A DNA stretch of 64,000 nt from Mycosarcoma maydis. Taxonomy: Eukaryota; Basidiomycota; Ustilaginomycetes; Ustilaginales. A program made the translations under genes and the position numbers. Below are positions 9,870-20,556 of the stretch, in pieces; positions within the stretch are counted from its first letter, which is position 1; every line of letters starts with the position of its first letter. The stretch covers positions 248,001 to 312,000 of the forward strand of contig NC_026487.1 in the NCBI RefSeq assembly GCF_000328475.2. The letters are read 5' to 3'. A model generated the notes under the pieces. The model did no database searches. It was not told the origin of the DNA and saw nothing but the letters and a program-made list of their open reading frames with translations.

Positions 9870-10896
9870 TGCTCGTATTTATCGTACGCCGTCTTCCTTC
9901 TTGTCAATACATAGGGTGTGGACTGTCTCATGGCGTCGATCTGTGATGGTCGTGAGTGTAGAAGCAGCTGAGAGAACGTGTTTTCTGGCCGTCAATCTCG
10001 AGTGTTCTGATTGCCGTTCGACAAACACAATCACGAATACCAATTCACCTCTCTCGACTGCAGGGCAATCAAGGACGGAGAGGGCTGCGTGACCTGAAAG
10101 GTTGTCGGCGTGTCGTTGCCTTTCATTTCGCCTCGTGTCTTGCGTCGAGAAGAAACCCAAACGTATCAGCAGCCAGACAGACTTTCCACTGTGACTATCA
10201 CTGTGCGAATGCTGGGATAATCGCGGCAACTCGCACGGCTATCTGGCCGGAATGTGCACACAGTGTCAGTCCAACGGGCCAAAAGCCGGGCGTTTTTCGT
10301 GCTCACGCGTCAAGCTAGCGAGCTGTCAAAGAACGAAAATCGCTCATCGCTCATCCGTTGGTGTGTGGGGTCGGCAGAGAGACGCGGTTGGGCGCTGTAT
10401 CGCTGATATCGCGATGAGCTGTGATAGGCTGGGCCTTTCGCCGTATGGTATATATCGGGCCTTTTCCTGGGCCTTTTTCAATCACGCATGGTCTACGCTT
10501 CTTGCGAGCTGTACGTGGCGCGTGACAAAGCCTGTCCGCTCTATCTTACTATCGCCCGTTGATGCTGCGACGTTGGTTGGCATGGATGCGCACCACGCTG
10601 GCTCGTCAAATGCATGTTGTATGGATGCACGCTGCCGAGCGAATTGGAAGATACGCTTTTTCAGCAACTCACGACTCACGACTGTCTGAAGCCTTGCTCC
10701 CCTTATGTGCCTGATAGCGCTTGACACCGGTGTAAGCTACTCGATGTCCGCCTGTGTTGCTCATTCCTCCTGCTTTAAAAGGAATACGTTATCGTGAGAG
10801 GCGTTTCGCTTCCCTCCGCAACTTTACTCGTCCTGATACCTCTCTTTTACCATCGACAACAGACTGCATCCAAATCGACTGAAGTATCGTCTCAAC
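9870..10896. other. Intergenic region upstream of the IDO gene
   Basis: No convincing gene; a 145-codon open frame at 10252-10689 has no recognisable domain. ACTCACGACTCACGACT lies at about 10668-10684. An A/T-rich TTTAAAAGG patch lies near 10776, about 120 bp before the IDO start, and could be a core promoter element. Confidence 0.55.
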
Positions 10897-12633
10897 ATGC
10901 TGCTCGCCGTTCGAAACCGAGCCCTGCGTTCGGCCGTTCTCACCACACGAGCCAGTCTGGCGCGTCGCACTTTCGCCCAGGTATCCGACGCAGCTGCTGT
11001 TGCGTCCAAGTCTGGCAACCTCGATGTCGAGCCTTACCTGCTTGAGGAGCATCCTTCGGTTCTGGCCGGAGACAAGGATGCGATCGCTAAGCTTCCTCCG
11101 TTTGTTATTTCTCGCGAGCGCGGATTTCTGCCACGACAAGATCCGCTTGTCGACATGCCACCTGCGTTTTCTGGTCTGTCGTCCTTGCTTGATCGGATGA
11201 CCATCCACCAGCCTGCTGATGCATCTGGACACCGAGCCACCGGTCTTCTTGGTAACGGCGAGTTTGGAGACGCCGTCCTGGACGAGCTCAAGCCGGACGG
11301 TGTCGAGGCCAAAGCCGTCGACGCTGCCATCGAGGCGGGTGATTCTCACCTGCTCGCAGCTCTGTTCCGCGATTACTGCTTCGCCACCTCGGCGTACCTG
11401 CTCGAACCAGTTGACCGCGCGTTCCGCGAAACTGGCTTTTACACCCAGGGCCGATCAGTGCTTCCGCGTCAACTCGCTGTGCCGCTCAAAAAGCTCGCCG
11501 ACAAACTCGGACACTTCCCTTACATGGAGTACGCTTCGTCATACGCACTGGTTAACTACCTTTGCAAAGACCCTCACTTCCAGGGAAACGCCGGAAAGTA
11601 TAGCTTCGACAACATGGAGCTCATTCGATCGTTCGAAGACGCCTCTGGTTCCGAGCGAGGATTCATCTTGGTGCATGTTGAGATGGTTTCGTATACGGGC
11701 AAGCTTGTTTCTGCTACCGAGGACGCATTGCGTGCTTGCAACAAGCGCGACGTCAAGGCGTTCGAAGAAGCGTTTGAGCGACTGCTGTTGGTGTATCGCA
11801 AGATCAACGAGAGTATGGAGACCATGTGGTCTCGATCTCTGCCTCAGGATTATCTCAAGTACAGGAGCTTTATCTTTGGTACGGGACCGAAGAAGATGAA
11901 CGCCATGTTCCCGCAAGGAGTCGTATACGAGGGCGTGAGCGACGAACCGCAATTCTACAGGGGGGAATCCGGTGCCAATGACTCTATTGTTCCTACTGGT
12001 GACAACTTGCTCGAAATCACGGCACACATGCCCAACAACGATCTTACCAAGACACTGCGCGATTTCCGTTCGTACCGACCCAAGAACCAGCGCGAGTTCT
12101 TGCAGCAGCTCGAAGCAAGGGCTACCTTGGCAGGCGTCCGTGCGTTCGCCATGTCGAGCAGTGCCAGGTCCAAAGCGCTGTATGTGCTACTCGTCGACCA
12201 GATCCGTGAGTTCAGAAACCGACACTGGATGTTCACCAAGAGCTACATCATCCAACGTACCTCTTACGACATCGCCACAGGCGGAAGCCCCATCCTCCAG
12301 TATCTGCCAAACAACCTCAGTGTCGTACTCAAGGTGTTGGAGGAAAGCTTCGACGACTTCACCACCGCCGATGCTACTGAGCTCGGCAATGCAGTCGACG
12401 CCAAATCTGCCAACCACCGAATCTCCAACGTGGAACTGCTGCAAAACGTCACTGCCGCAGGTAAAAGGGCGGGCGCTCAAAGAAGGATGTTGGAGAGGGA
12501 GGTGGCAGAGTTGCTCAAGGAGAAGGAGGACAGGATCCAGAAATTGGGAGGCGACGTCGAGAAGGGTAGGGGTATGTTGGGTGAGCCAAAGGAGATGAAG
12601 CGTGGTGCTGTTGGTTGCGACGGTGTCGGTTGA
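10897..12633 (+). CDS. BNA2: Indoleamine 2,3-dioxygenase (tryptophan to N-formylkynurenine)
   Basis: Haem enzyme that opens the indole ring of tryptophan, the first step of the kynurenine route to NAD. The 578-residue single-exon product shows the IDO fold: an N-terminal small domain, then a C-terminal haem domain with PPAFSGLSSLL, DYCFATSAYLLEP, FRSYRPKNQREFLQQLEA and the proximal haem histidine H443 in RNRHWMFTKSYI. The GGSPILQYLPNN motif follows it, as in other IDOs. The C-terminal 60 residues form a charged probable coiled coil. The first 30-40 residues (LLAVRNRALRSAVLTTRASL) are basic and free of acidic residues, like a mitochondrial targeting peptide. Yeast Bna2 is described as cytosolic, so this would be unusual. 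It lies in tandem with the ankyrin gene and converges on ABZ1. Confidence 0.88.
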   Translation: MLLAVRNRALRSAVLTTRASLARRTFAQVSDAAAVASKSGNLDVEPYLLEEHPSVLAGDKDAIAKLPPFVISRERGFLPRQDPLVDMPPAFSGLSSLLDRMTIHQPADASGHRATGLLGNGEFGDAVLDELKPDGVEAKAVDAAIEAGDSHLLAALFRDYCFATSAYLLEPVDRAFRETGFYTQGRSVLPRQLAVPLKKLADKLGHFPYMEYASSYALVNYLCKDPHFQGNAGKYSFDNMELIRSFEDASGSERGFILVHVEMVSYTGKLVSATEDALRACNKRDVKAFEEAFERLLLVYRKINESMETMWSRSLPQDYLKYRSFIFGTGPKKMNAMFPQGVVYEGVSDEPQFYRGESGANDSIVPTGDNLLEITAHMPNNDLTKTLRDFRSYRPKNQREFLQQLEARATLAGVRAFAMSSSARSKALYVLLVDQIREFRNRHWMFTKSYIIQRTSYDIATGGSPILQYLPNNLSVVLKVLEESFDDFTTADATELGNAVDAKSANHRISNVELLQNVTAAGKRAGAQRRMLEREVAELLKEKEDRIQKLGGDVEKGRGMLGEPKEMKRGAVGCDGVG

Positions 12634-13323
12634 GCTTGTTCATGTTCGACCATGACACCAGTCAAGACGGCCAAACATGAAAGGCTCGCCCCACTCGTGA
12701 CTGTTAGCTGCGGCCCTTGTTCTCGTGATTCCCCTAACCAAAGACGCGACACAAAGCAAAAACAAAAACAAAACAGAACAAAACAAAACAAAAAGAACAA
12801 AAAAAAGGGGGGCTCAAGTCTCGATAGCCCCTCGAACGCCTCGATCCAATCCCGTCCTCCTCGGCCTCTCCTCTCCGACGTTCAACACCGTACCCGATCG
12901 GCCTCGACCCCTGATTCTCGCTGCTCAACCAGCTCAAGTTTTTACCAGAAACCGACTGCTGTATGATGACCCGTATTGAAACCAAAATGTGTTGCTTAAG
13001 ATTGGTGCGGTCTGCGACGGGGCGATCAAATTAGCCATGGCAGTCACAGGGTAGTAACAAAGTGCTACGTTGAGGTAGCGATACGGAGAGTACAGCCAGA
13101 AGAGGGTGACAGGTGAGAGACTAAAGATGCAGTGAAGAGAGAAAATGTTTTTATGTTGGAAGGTGGAGCAAGATTGCGTGCAGGGGTCCGATGAGATAAG
13201 GTACAAATGTGGTGGGTGACTGGAAACTCTATGTTGAATCGAGGGTATCGTGGTGCACTATATGCGGTGAACATTGTTCCGTTGAAGGACAACGCTTTTG
13301 GAGGAATACAAGGTGCTCTGAGG
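12634..13323. other. Convergent 3' intergenic region with A-rich tract
   Basis: No gene seen. An A/C tract built of AAAAC-like units runs from about 12749 to 12806 and ends in six G. Two ACTCGTGA-type heptads lie near 12697 and 12721. The rest shows no clear structure. Confidence 0.6.
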
Positions 13324-16254
13324 CTAGGATTCGATATTGGCAAGGGCAGTGACTTTGTCAAGCACTTCCTGCCACTCATTCTTGGCATCAGAAAGGTAAG
13401 TGATCGCTCCACCAGCACCGATCGAGACTTGGTCACCGTCAGCGATCAGCGTGCGGATGACGACGGAAAAGTCGGCAGCGCCATCGCAGCCGAGCCAGCC
13501 AAGAGCACCTGAGTAGATGCCCCTTCTGGCACGCAGCTCGTCATCCCTCTCTGCATCCGCCAGGTTGAGCTCGAGCCGTTCCAGCAGCTGGACGCTTCGT
13601 CGTTTGGGAGCACCCGTCATGCTTCCTGGTGGGAAGCACCTGCGAATCGCTTCGGTCGTTCCGACAGAGGTTTTGAGTTTTCCTGTTACAGTTGTCACCA
13701 ATTGGTGCACTGTCTCATACGACTCGACCTCCATCAGCTTGGGCACAGCGACGCTGTCCGAGTCGCAGAACGAGAAGAGGTCGGCGCGAATCAGATCGAC
13801 AATCATCAAGTTTTCTGCACGCTCTTTGATGTCGGCAGAGAGCTTGGCTCGCCGCGCTTCGTCCTCAGCTTCTCGCCACTCTTGCTTGATCAACTCGTTT
13901 TGAGGCGTGCTGCCGCCGCCTGCCCGCATCCCTTGTTCGCCAGGTCCAAATCCTGCTCGAGCGAGCGTTCCCTTGATAGGCTTCATCTCGACACAACCGT
14001 CCGAAGTGATGCGCATGAATCGTTCGGGGCTAGTGCTGAGAATCGCACGACCGCGCTGTCGCAGCTCGGATCCTGCGCCACGACTTGCAAATGATGGTAG
14101 TCTCAAAAAGGCGGAGTAAGGCGCAGGATTGCGAGCTCTGAGTTTGCAGTACAGATCAAAGTGATCGGTGTCGACCGTATCTGGAAGCGACGAGAGCGGC
14201 TGAAGCCGCCCTTGGAACTGATTGGTCATGCAGAGTTCGTAGCTTTCTCCGGCAGCGATAAGCTCTCTGGCTGATTCGATCTGGTCCATATAGTCTTCGG
14301 CCAGCATGCGAGGCTTGAGAGGTGGCATGGCGGCTCGGAATGCGGCTGCGCTCAGTGCGGGCTGAGTGCTTGACTCGCTGCTGCACAGCTCAGCGACTTT
14401 GGCGAGCGTTTCCTGCATCCATGTCTCGGCATCTGACTGATCGGAAGCCCATCGAGACCATTCCTTGCCGTTGGCTTGTAGATGTTCGAGTGCGCTCTTG
14501 ACCTGCCCAAAAGGGCCGGGCAGAGTCGCCGTACAAGAAGCTCGGTCGACCAAGGCGAAAGCGATCCACTGATGCAGGTGATGATCATAGGCAAGGACTT
14601 TGGAGCAGAACAGAAACTCGGCGTCGAACGCGTCAGAGTTGTCACTTACGGGAGCCCTCGTCTCGAGACCAAGGCTTTGGTTTTTCATCTCGTAGCCCCA
14701 ATAGCCAGCAAAACCGGTACAGAAGAGTCTGCCTTGTTGATCTTTATCGAGAATCAGAGAAGCAGCTTCCGAATCGATCAAAGACTGCAGCTGCACTTGC
14801 AGCTCGTCCATGAAGGACCACAGTGTGGTCTTGCTCGTACCTGTGAAGGGGATTTGGGCAGTGAAGCAGTCGTCACCAGACGCGGCGAGGCCGCCACTTG
14901 CATTTTTGTAAGACAAGACGAAGGAGGGGATGGCCATGAAGGAATAGCGGCTGTGAGGATCCTTGAGACGCGCGCTGTCGAGCCAGACTGCGCCAGCGGG
15001 GCTAGAATGGCGGAAGAGTTGATCAAAAATACGCGTCATGTTGAGAGAGCTAACCGAGGAGAGGACCGACGAGCGCTGTGCCAGCAGGGTGAACGGGGCA
15101 TTGTCAAGCATGCGATGTCTGGTTGATCGTGCTGGCATGAGCCCACTGCTCGCTAGACAACGCTCGCCAGCGAGTTGGAGGTGGGTGGGAAGGGTACTAT
15201 CAGCACTTTCCCATGATTTGATCCTATTACGAGCCTCTGCGGCTGTCTTTGCATCCTGGTGCAATGCGCGTTGTTCCCAATACTGGCGCACTGTGTCGAG
15301 AAAGTTGGACATGATGGTGTGGCCCCAATTAGACTCGATGCTTTCAGGATGAAATTGTACGCCGTGAAACGGCAATGTCTTGTGTTGCAACGCCATGATA
15401 ACGGGGTAGCTGGTGAGTTCGGGGTCAGATGCAGAATCCGCCTCTGCTATATCGTCAATGCTCGTTGCTTCGGAGAGGGTCATGTCGCCCACCTCGGAAA
15501 GCCGCTCAGAGCCATGCCGAGAGGAAAATGGTATGGTGGAAGGTGACCGACTGAGTGAAGTAAGGTCGCGGTGTCTGAGCGGTGCGACGTGTTCTGATGG
15601 CGTTTGCAGGTGGGAAATTGTCGAACGCTTCCTCGTCGTCCCAGGTCTGGGAGCGGGTGCTGATGAGATCTGGTCATAGCTCCAAGCTGTTACCTGGAGG
15701 CAGTCTGGCAAGGTATCCGGATCGACCACCAAGCTGTTGTAGCGAACGACCAAAGCATCCTGGGGAACACCGTGGAGGATGGAGCGATAGGTGTGGGATT
15801 CGATCGCTGCAGTTTCGGAGGATGCAGAGATCTGGAGTTTGCTCTGAAGACCATGACGAACACTAGCAGCGCGGGTGACCTGACCTCCGAAAGCGACTGC
15901 AAGCCCTTGATGACCAAGGCAAACGCCAAGGACAGGCAGGTTGAGCAACTTGTCCTTTAGCAGCGTCTCTGCTGCGCCAAAGTCTGCCGCCTTGTCAGGG
16001 CTGCCAGGACCAGGTGAGAGGATGATGGCATCTATATGCGGCCGCACCAGCTCGTGAAATGCGGTAGAGGCGAGGAGAGGATGTGTGTGCGGTAGGACGA
16101 CGACACGATTCGAAATTCTACGAGTAAGTTCGTTGACTTGACTGGACGGAAGTTGACTTGACAGAGTATAATTTGGATGCAGTAAAGAGAGGAGGTTGAG
16201 GGTATACGAGTCAAAGTGATCCACGATTAGGATGCGCGGGAGCTGCAGTGACAT
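13324..16254 (-). CDS. ABZ1: Bifunctional aminodeoxychorismate synthase (PabA-PabB fusion)
   Basis: Converts chorismate and glutamine to 4-amino-4-deoxychorismate, the precursor of p-aminobenzoate and folate. The 976-residue single-exon protein starts at MSLQLPRILIVDHFDSYTLN. The glutamine amidotransferase domain has its catalytic triad: C112 in GVCLGHQG, with H302 and E304 in FHPESIES. The chorismate-binding half ends with MKPIKGTLAR, MIVDLIRADL, PPGSMTGAPKRRS and YSGALGWLGCDGAADFSVVI. PIKGT (rather than PIAGT of anthranilate synthase) supports PabB over TrpE. An insertion of about 90 Ser/Pro-rich residues (about 200-290) separates the amidotransferase cysteine from its histidine. The frame opens six codons further upstream; the chosen ATG directly precedes the conserved strand. 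It is divergent from the PPR-like gene. Confidence 0.92.
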   Translation of the reverse strand: MSLQLPRILIVDHFDSYTLNLLSLLHPNYTLSSQLPSSQVNELTRRISNRVVVLPHTHPLLASTAFHELVRPHIDAIILSPGPGSPDKAADFGAAETLLKDKLLNLPVLGVCLGHQGLAVAFGGQVTRAASVRHGLQSKLQISASSETAAIESHTYRSILHGVPQDALVVRYNSLVVDPDTLPDCLQVTAWSYDQISSAPAPRPGTTRKRSTISHLQTPSEHVAPLRHRDLTSLSRSPSTIPFSSRHGSERLSEVGDMTLSEATSIDDIAEADSASDPELTSYPVIMALQHKTLPFHGVQFHPESIESNWGHTIMSNFLDTVRQYWEQRALHQDAKTAAEARNRIKSWESADSTLPTHLQLAGERCLASSGLMPARSTRHRMLDNAPFTLLAQRSSVLSSVSSLNMTRIFDQLFRHSSPAGAVWLDSARLKDPHSRYSFMAIPSFVLSYKNASGGLAASGDDCFTAQIPFTGTSKTTLWSFMDELQVQLQSLIDSEAASLILDKDQQGRLFCTGFAGYWGYEMKNQSLGLETRAPVSDNSDAFDAEFLFCSKVLAYDHHLHQWIAFALVDRASCTATLPGPFGQVKSALEHLQANGKEWSRWASDQSDAETWMQETLAKVAELCSSESSTQPALSAAAFRAAMPPLKPRMLAEDYMDQIESARELIAAGESYELCMTNQFQGRLQPLSSLPDTVDTDHFDLYCKLRARNPAPYSAFLRLPSFASRGAGSELRQRGRAILSTSPERFMRITSDGCVEMKPIKGTLARAGFGPGEQGMRAGGGSTPQNELIKQEWREAEDEARRAKLSADIKERAENLMIVDLIRADLFSFCDSDSVAVPKLMEVESYETVHQLVTTVTGKLKTSVGTTEAIRRCFPPGSMTGAPKRRSVQLLERLELNLADAERDDELRARRGIYSGALGWLGCDGAADFSVVIRTLIADGDQVSIGAGGAITYLSDAKNEWQEVLDKVTALANIES

Positions 16255-17334
16255 GGTTGTAGCAGGATACACTCGAAAGCACTGCGTGTCTGTCGTATCG
16301 AATCGAATTGGGAGGCTAAGGCGATTCGAGGTGACAAAGCCCTGGCTAAGATCGAATCTCAGAATTCATGAGATAGCATGCCGTAGATCCAGTGAAACGC
16401 TCACGGATGGTAGTTTGCCATTGCGGTCCAGCGTCGCCCGCAATGTCGCGAAGAGGTGTGGAAGGAAGCGAGTGCACTCGCGTCGTGGCAACCCGCACGT
16501 TGTGGGTCAGGAGAAGATGATGACGGAGCCTATGGAGCCCATGATACCAAGACGAATCGGTCAAGTAGTTCAACTGCTCTGTGCTGCGCTACACAGTCAC
16601 GAGTGTCACTCATGACCGAGTGTTCTTCTCGGATAACAAAATCGTGAATCATGAATCGTGAATCGCGCGATTTTCGACATTTTTGATTTTCATAGGCCAA
16701 ACCGAACTTTATTCACGATTCGAATATATTCACGACCTCACGATTCACACACACACTTCGTGAAAATTCATGATTCACGATTATCAACGCAAACACGGGA
16801 GAGAGTCGCCACCTTTCGTGCGGGAAGAAGAAATTCACATGAATGCGACTCTGAACCCTAACCGACCAAAAAAAGAAAAGAAAAAGAAAAAGGTTGGGTG
16901 GTACGTAGCCTGCTGATCGGCCTTCATCGTGCATGGTTCGTCATTTCGCCGGCCAAAAAAAGTTGGCGCTCAAAGAAGGCGTCACGCGGATTGGCCAAGC
17001 CAACGGCGCCAATATCATCGGTCGTGTCGTCAGTTTCTATCATCAGCCTGACTACTCGCACGTCGCGCCTCAACATCCTTCTTCACATCCCACTACAGGG
17101 TGTTCGTCGGTCAGCCTGGCAACAAAGTCGTATAGCGACGAGTTGTGCTTTGCTGTTTGCCCGCTCGATCCAGCTCTACCGAGTGCTTGTCCTCATTTGC
17201 GATGTGCATCTTCCACTATCAGCCCGATCGCCTACCATAAAGCATATGCTTTCGACCAACATCTTTATGACGAGTGCTGTCTTGCACATCGACGCCCCAT
17301 TTGCGCACTTTGCAGCTGGTCACGCTTTGGTCCG
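16255..17334. other. Divergent promoter region of ABZ1 and the PPR-like gene
   Basis: Heptads are dense at 16592-16620, 16642-16668 (AATCGTGAATCATGAATCGTG), 16711-16760 and 16768-16790. An A-rich tract (16868-16891) follows. From 16933 the frame is open and continuous with the downstream gene, but its residues look less protein-like, so I treat 16933-17334 as probable leader. Confidence 0.5.
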
Positions 17335-20300
17335 ATGCTGCGCTCGAGCGCAGGCTGTCTGTACAAAGGCGTAGCCACAGCAGCCAATTCGCTTAGATCG
17401 GAGAGAGTGATCCTCGCAACCGCTTCAACTGGTCAACTGGCTTATAGCACTGCATGTTTTCCACCAAGCCGGTGTTCATTTCTGCGACGCGCTGCGGTGC
17501 ATGTAGCTCTCGCATCCAACTTTCACTCGATACCGTACTTCAACACATCTCAACCACATGGGCCTTCGTCGACCGACCAGTACAACGCCCCAACTCTTGA
17601 GCGCTACCTACCACCCTTACTCGACATTGAGCTCATTGCACAGAATGATGCCCAACAACCGCTCATTACTGCAATCCAGCACCTCGACGCCGACACGGCG
17701 TGGTCCCTCTACACGCAACTCGGCAAAGCCCGCTGCGATATCTCGACCTCAGTTCTCGACATGCTCATCACCCTACAATTGCGCAAACCCGTCAGAAGTA
17801 GTCCAAATAATGTTATCGATAGCCATGAAGCTGCTCGCCAGGTCTGCGATAGAGTCCTCCATCTTTGTCACGACCGATTTTGCTACCAAGCTGGCAGCTC
17901 CATCAACATTCAGACATCTGCCACTAGCAACCACGTGCTGTCCAGCCTGCCTGCTGCTTTCTCCCTTCGACTCCTCTATCTACTCATCGTGGAAGAGGAG
18001 CAAGTTGCATCGTTGAAATCTTTTCGATCCTCTCATAGGCGCGCCAACCTATCTACGATCCTCAAAACGCTTTCAGCTAACGTGGACGCCCAACGTTGTC
18101 ATGGCGATCCACAAATCGATGTCACGCTCCGAGGGCGTCTCGCAGCCACGCTGTCACGCTCGAAAGACACGGATTCCGCCTATCACCACCTGAGAATACT
18201 AGTTCAGGAAGCAAATCAGTCAGACGATATTGCCTCCATCGATCCACGTCCCTTTGATCAACTTCTTTCGGCATTGGCGAGACAGGCCAGCACGTTCTCA
18301 AAGCCTACCGAGCTTCTTCCATCACCAGCTGATTTCGGATCAAGACCGACGGATGAGACCCACCCTATCATTCGGGCTTTGCGCATCACACTGTCAACCC
18401 AGGTTCAAGCGTCCAAGGCCAATATACACAAATGCCTTCAGGCGCTAGACTCTGCAACCCTCTGGTGGCTGCTGCCTTTCGAGCTTGATGGCAGGCCTTC
18501 CCATAACGGCCAGCCCGACGATCGATATCCTCTCAAAGCAAAGTGGCACCCATGGCAAGCATCTCCAGACGGCTTGACCATCTCACAAGACTCTCTCGAC
18601 TCTTTCGCCGAGCGCGTTGCACTTGTGCTTGCGCAGCGCGGTATCCTTCAGCCGTCTCTTCACATTGTCGATAGCCTACAGCCCTCGCATGACAGCAGTC
18701 GCGACAACAGTTACGCTACGAACAAGATGCCTGACCATGACTTGTTCACTGTCATTCTGGAGAAACTAGCGCAACGCATGGCTTCCGACAATAAGACAGA
18801 TGCGCGCAAGTCGGTCGACATGCATAGAGGCCTCTCGGCCGACCTCCATATGGCCATCAAAGTTTACAGCACCGCTCACTCCATCGGCGTGCATCTCGAT
18901 CCTCGTCTCAACGAGGCTATAGTCAAAGCTCTGGCGTCTTGCTTACCCACCTCCATCGTGGATTTGGGCCCTGAAAGGTCTCGTTTCACCAAATTTAAGG
19001 CGCACATAGCACGACGCAACGAGCAGCGTGGCAGCAAACAAGCTCTGAGGGAATACCTTCGCCACGTCACCACCATGGTGCTTGCAAGAGACCCGGACTT
19101 GAGCAAGGCAACGCTAAGCTTCCCCGCTCAGGCCACCCTCCTTGGCCTTCACATGCGAACTCGAGACTACACTTTTTCCAAGCGGCTCTACCAATTGATC
19201 CGCCTGAATGGATCGTCTGCAGAATTCTGGTCGGCCGACCCGCATTTAGCCTCTTTGCGTCTTTCGGGACTCAATCCTTTGGCCGGACCGGATCGCGACA
19301 CCTTCATGTGGCTGTTTTTGGAAAGTACTCGATCCGTTCAGAATTCAGCTTTTTCCGTCCAGCTGTACCTCGACTGGTTGGCGAGTGGAAACCCCTTTCC
19401 TCCAAGTCTCTGCGCCAACTTTTTGCGAGGCCTGTTGCGTGCCGATCTCCTTCCTGTGGTTCGGCGGGTACTGATGGAACTTCAGGAGAATCGCAGCTTG
19501 CTCCAAGCTCGTCTTGCTCGCAGTCTTGTAGCTTCGTTTGCTGACGCTGGCTTTCCCGACCTTGCCGTCGAACTGGTCGTCAATGTCTCTCAGCTCACGG
19601 CTAGTACGAGCTTGGGCCAGATCTCCAACGCCAGTACGGACAGTGCAAGTGGAACACGCGATTCCTCCCTGCTTACTTCGACCTTAGGGCTTATGGGCCT
19701 TGCGCTCGATCGGTCGAGCAGGCACCTCTCTTCAAATGACGACGACTTGCTCCGCAAGATACTAGGCGTGTTCGAAGAGTTCAAATTGGGCTTGACACAC
19801 CATCTCTTAAAGACTGGGGCACGAGAGATCGACGCATCGCATGACGCAGCTACTCGAGCAACCGCTCGAGACGTTCGTTTGGCATACAACGCAGCCATGA
19901 GAGCATCCTTGTCTGTAATGCCAGATCCTTTGAGAGGACCTGCAAGTGTTGACGCTGTTCAATCAAAGATTGGCTGGGAATCTATCAAGTCGGCCTGTTC
20001 CCTTGCCGAAGAGCTCTTTAAAGAGCTCGAGGATCTGGGCGCTGAGCCGGACAACGATTCGTGGAACTTGCGCATCACTTCGAAATTGCTTGCCTGTCAC
20101 TCTGCGCCAGATCTAGGGGAACGCGAGGCCTGGTTGCAAAGTGCGCTTGAAGCGGTCGTTCACGTCTTCGAGCAGGATTTTAGAGCAGAGCGTCCACCAC
20201 AAGCCTTGAGACACGACCATCGAGCGCACCCAGCCGACACGTCCGCCTTCGAAGACAAATACGCACAACGCGCTGTTGTGCATCCAGCCGTGGTCGCAGC

Positions 20301-20556
20301 GGCAATCGATGCCAGTCGCTGCTGCGACAACCTCGAGGGGGGCCTTCGAGTCTACAAGCTTCATATGCGCCACAGCGGGTTCAACGTGCAGGTTGAAAAG
20401 GCACGCCTGATGCTACTTGCGGACTTGGCTGAGCCGCATCAATGGAGAAATGAGCTCGACACTCTCAAGCGACACTCCAAGACGGCTTTCAAGCTTGACA
20501 AGCACTTCGTGCAGCAGTTACAGCAGCTCTCCGATGCCGCGATGCAACGTCAGTAG
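17335..20556 (+). CDS. Large mitochondrial helical-repeat (PPR-like) protein, function unassigned
   Basis: A 1073-residue single-exon protein from the ATG at 17335. I preferred this start over the in-frame ATG at 16933 because it yields an N-terminus (MLRSSAGCLYKGVATAANSL, more Arg-rich segments after) typical of mitochondrial import. The body is almost wholly helical with degenerate units resembling pentatricopeptide or related helical-hairpin repeats: DADTAWSLYTQLGKARCDIS, YTFSKRLYQLIRLNG, GGLRVYKLHMRHSGFNVQVE. Such proteins typically bind organellar RNA and act in mRNA stability, splicing or translation. I cannot name an orthologue, and repeat detection by eye is weak, so both the PPR label and the location are inference. 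Confidence 0.72.
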   Translation: MLRSSAGCLYKGVATAANSLRSERVILATASTGQLAYSTACFPPSRCSFLRRAAVHVALASNFHSIPYFNTSQPHGPSSTDQYNAPTLERYLPPLLDIELIAQNDAQQPLITAIQHLDADTAWSLYTQLGKARCDISTSVLDMLITLQLRKPVRSSPNNVIDSHEAARQVCDRVLHLCHDRFCYQAGSSINIQTSATSNHVLSSLPAAFSLRLLYLLIVEEEQVASLKSFRSSHRRANLSTILKTLSANVDAQRCHGDPQIDVTLRGRLAATLSRSKDTDSAYHHLRILVQEANQSDDIASIDPRPFDQLLSALARQASTFSKPTELLPSPADFGSRPTDETHPIIRALRITLSTQVQASKANIHKCLQALDSATLWWLLPFELDGRPSHNGQPDDRYPLKAKWHPWQASPDGLTISQDSLDSFAERVALVLAQRGILQPSLHIVDSLQPSHDSSRDNSYATNKMPDHDLFTVILEKLAQRMASDNKTDARKSVDMHRGLSADLHMAIKVYSTAHSIGVHLDPRLNEAIVKALASCLPTSIVDLGPERSRFTKFKAHIARRNEQRGSKQALREYLRHVTTMVLARDPDLSKATLSFPAQATLLGLHMRTRDYTFSKRLYQLIRLNGSSAEFWSADPHLASLRLSGLNPLAGPDRDTFMWLFLESTRSVQNSAFSVQLYLDWLASGNPFPPSLCANFLRGLLRADLLPVVRRVLMELQENRSLLQARLARSLVASFADAGFPDLAVELVVNVSQLTASTSLGQISNASTDSASGTRDSSLLTSTLGLMGLALDRSSRHLSSNDDDLLRKILGVFEEFKLGLTHHLLKTGAREIDASHDAATRATARDVRLAYNAAMRASLSVMPDPLRGPASVDAVQSKIGWESIKSACSLAEELFKELEDLGAEPDNDSWNLRITSKLLACHSAPDLGEREAWLQSALEAVVHVFEQDFRAERPPQALRHDHRAHPADTSAFEDKYAQRAVVHPAVVAAAIDASRCCDNLEGGLRVYKLHMRHSGFNVQVEKARLMLLADLAEPHQWRNELDTLKRHSKTAFKLDKHFVQQLQQLSDAAMQRQ

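Noticed and set aside
10252..10689. A 145-codon + strand frame upstream of IDO
   Set aside because: No recognisable domain and irregular composition; it lies where the promoter is expected.
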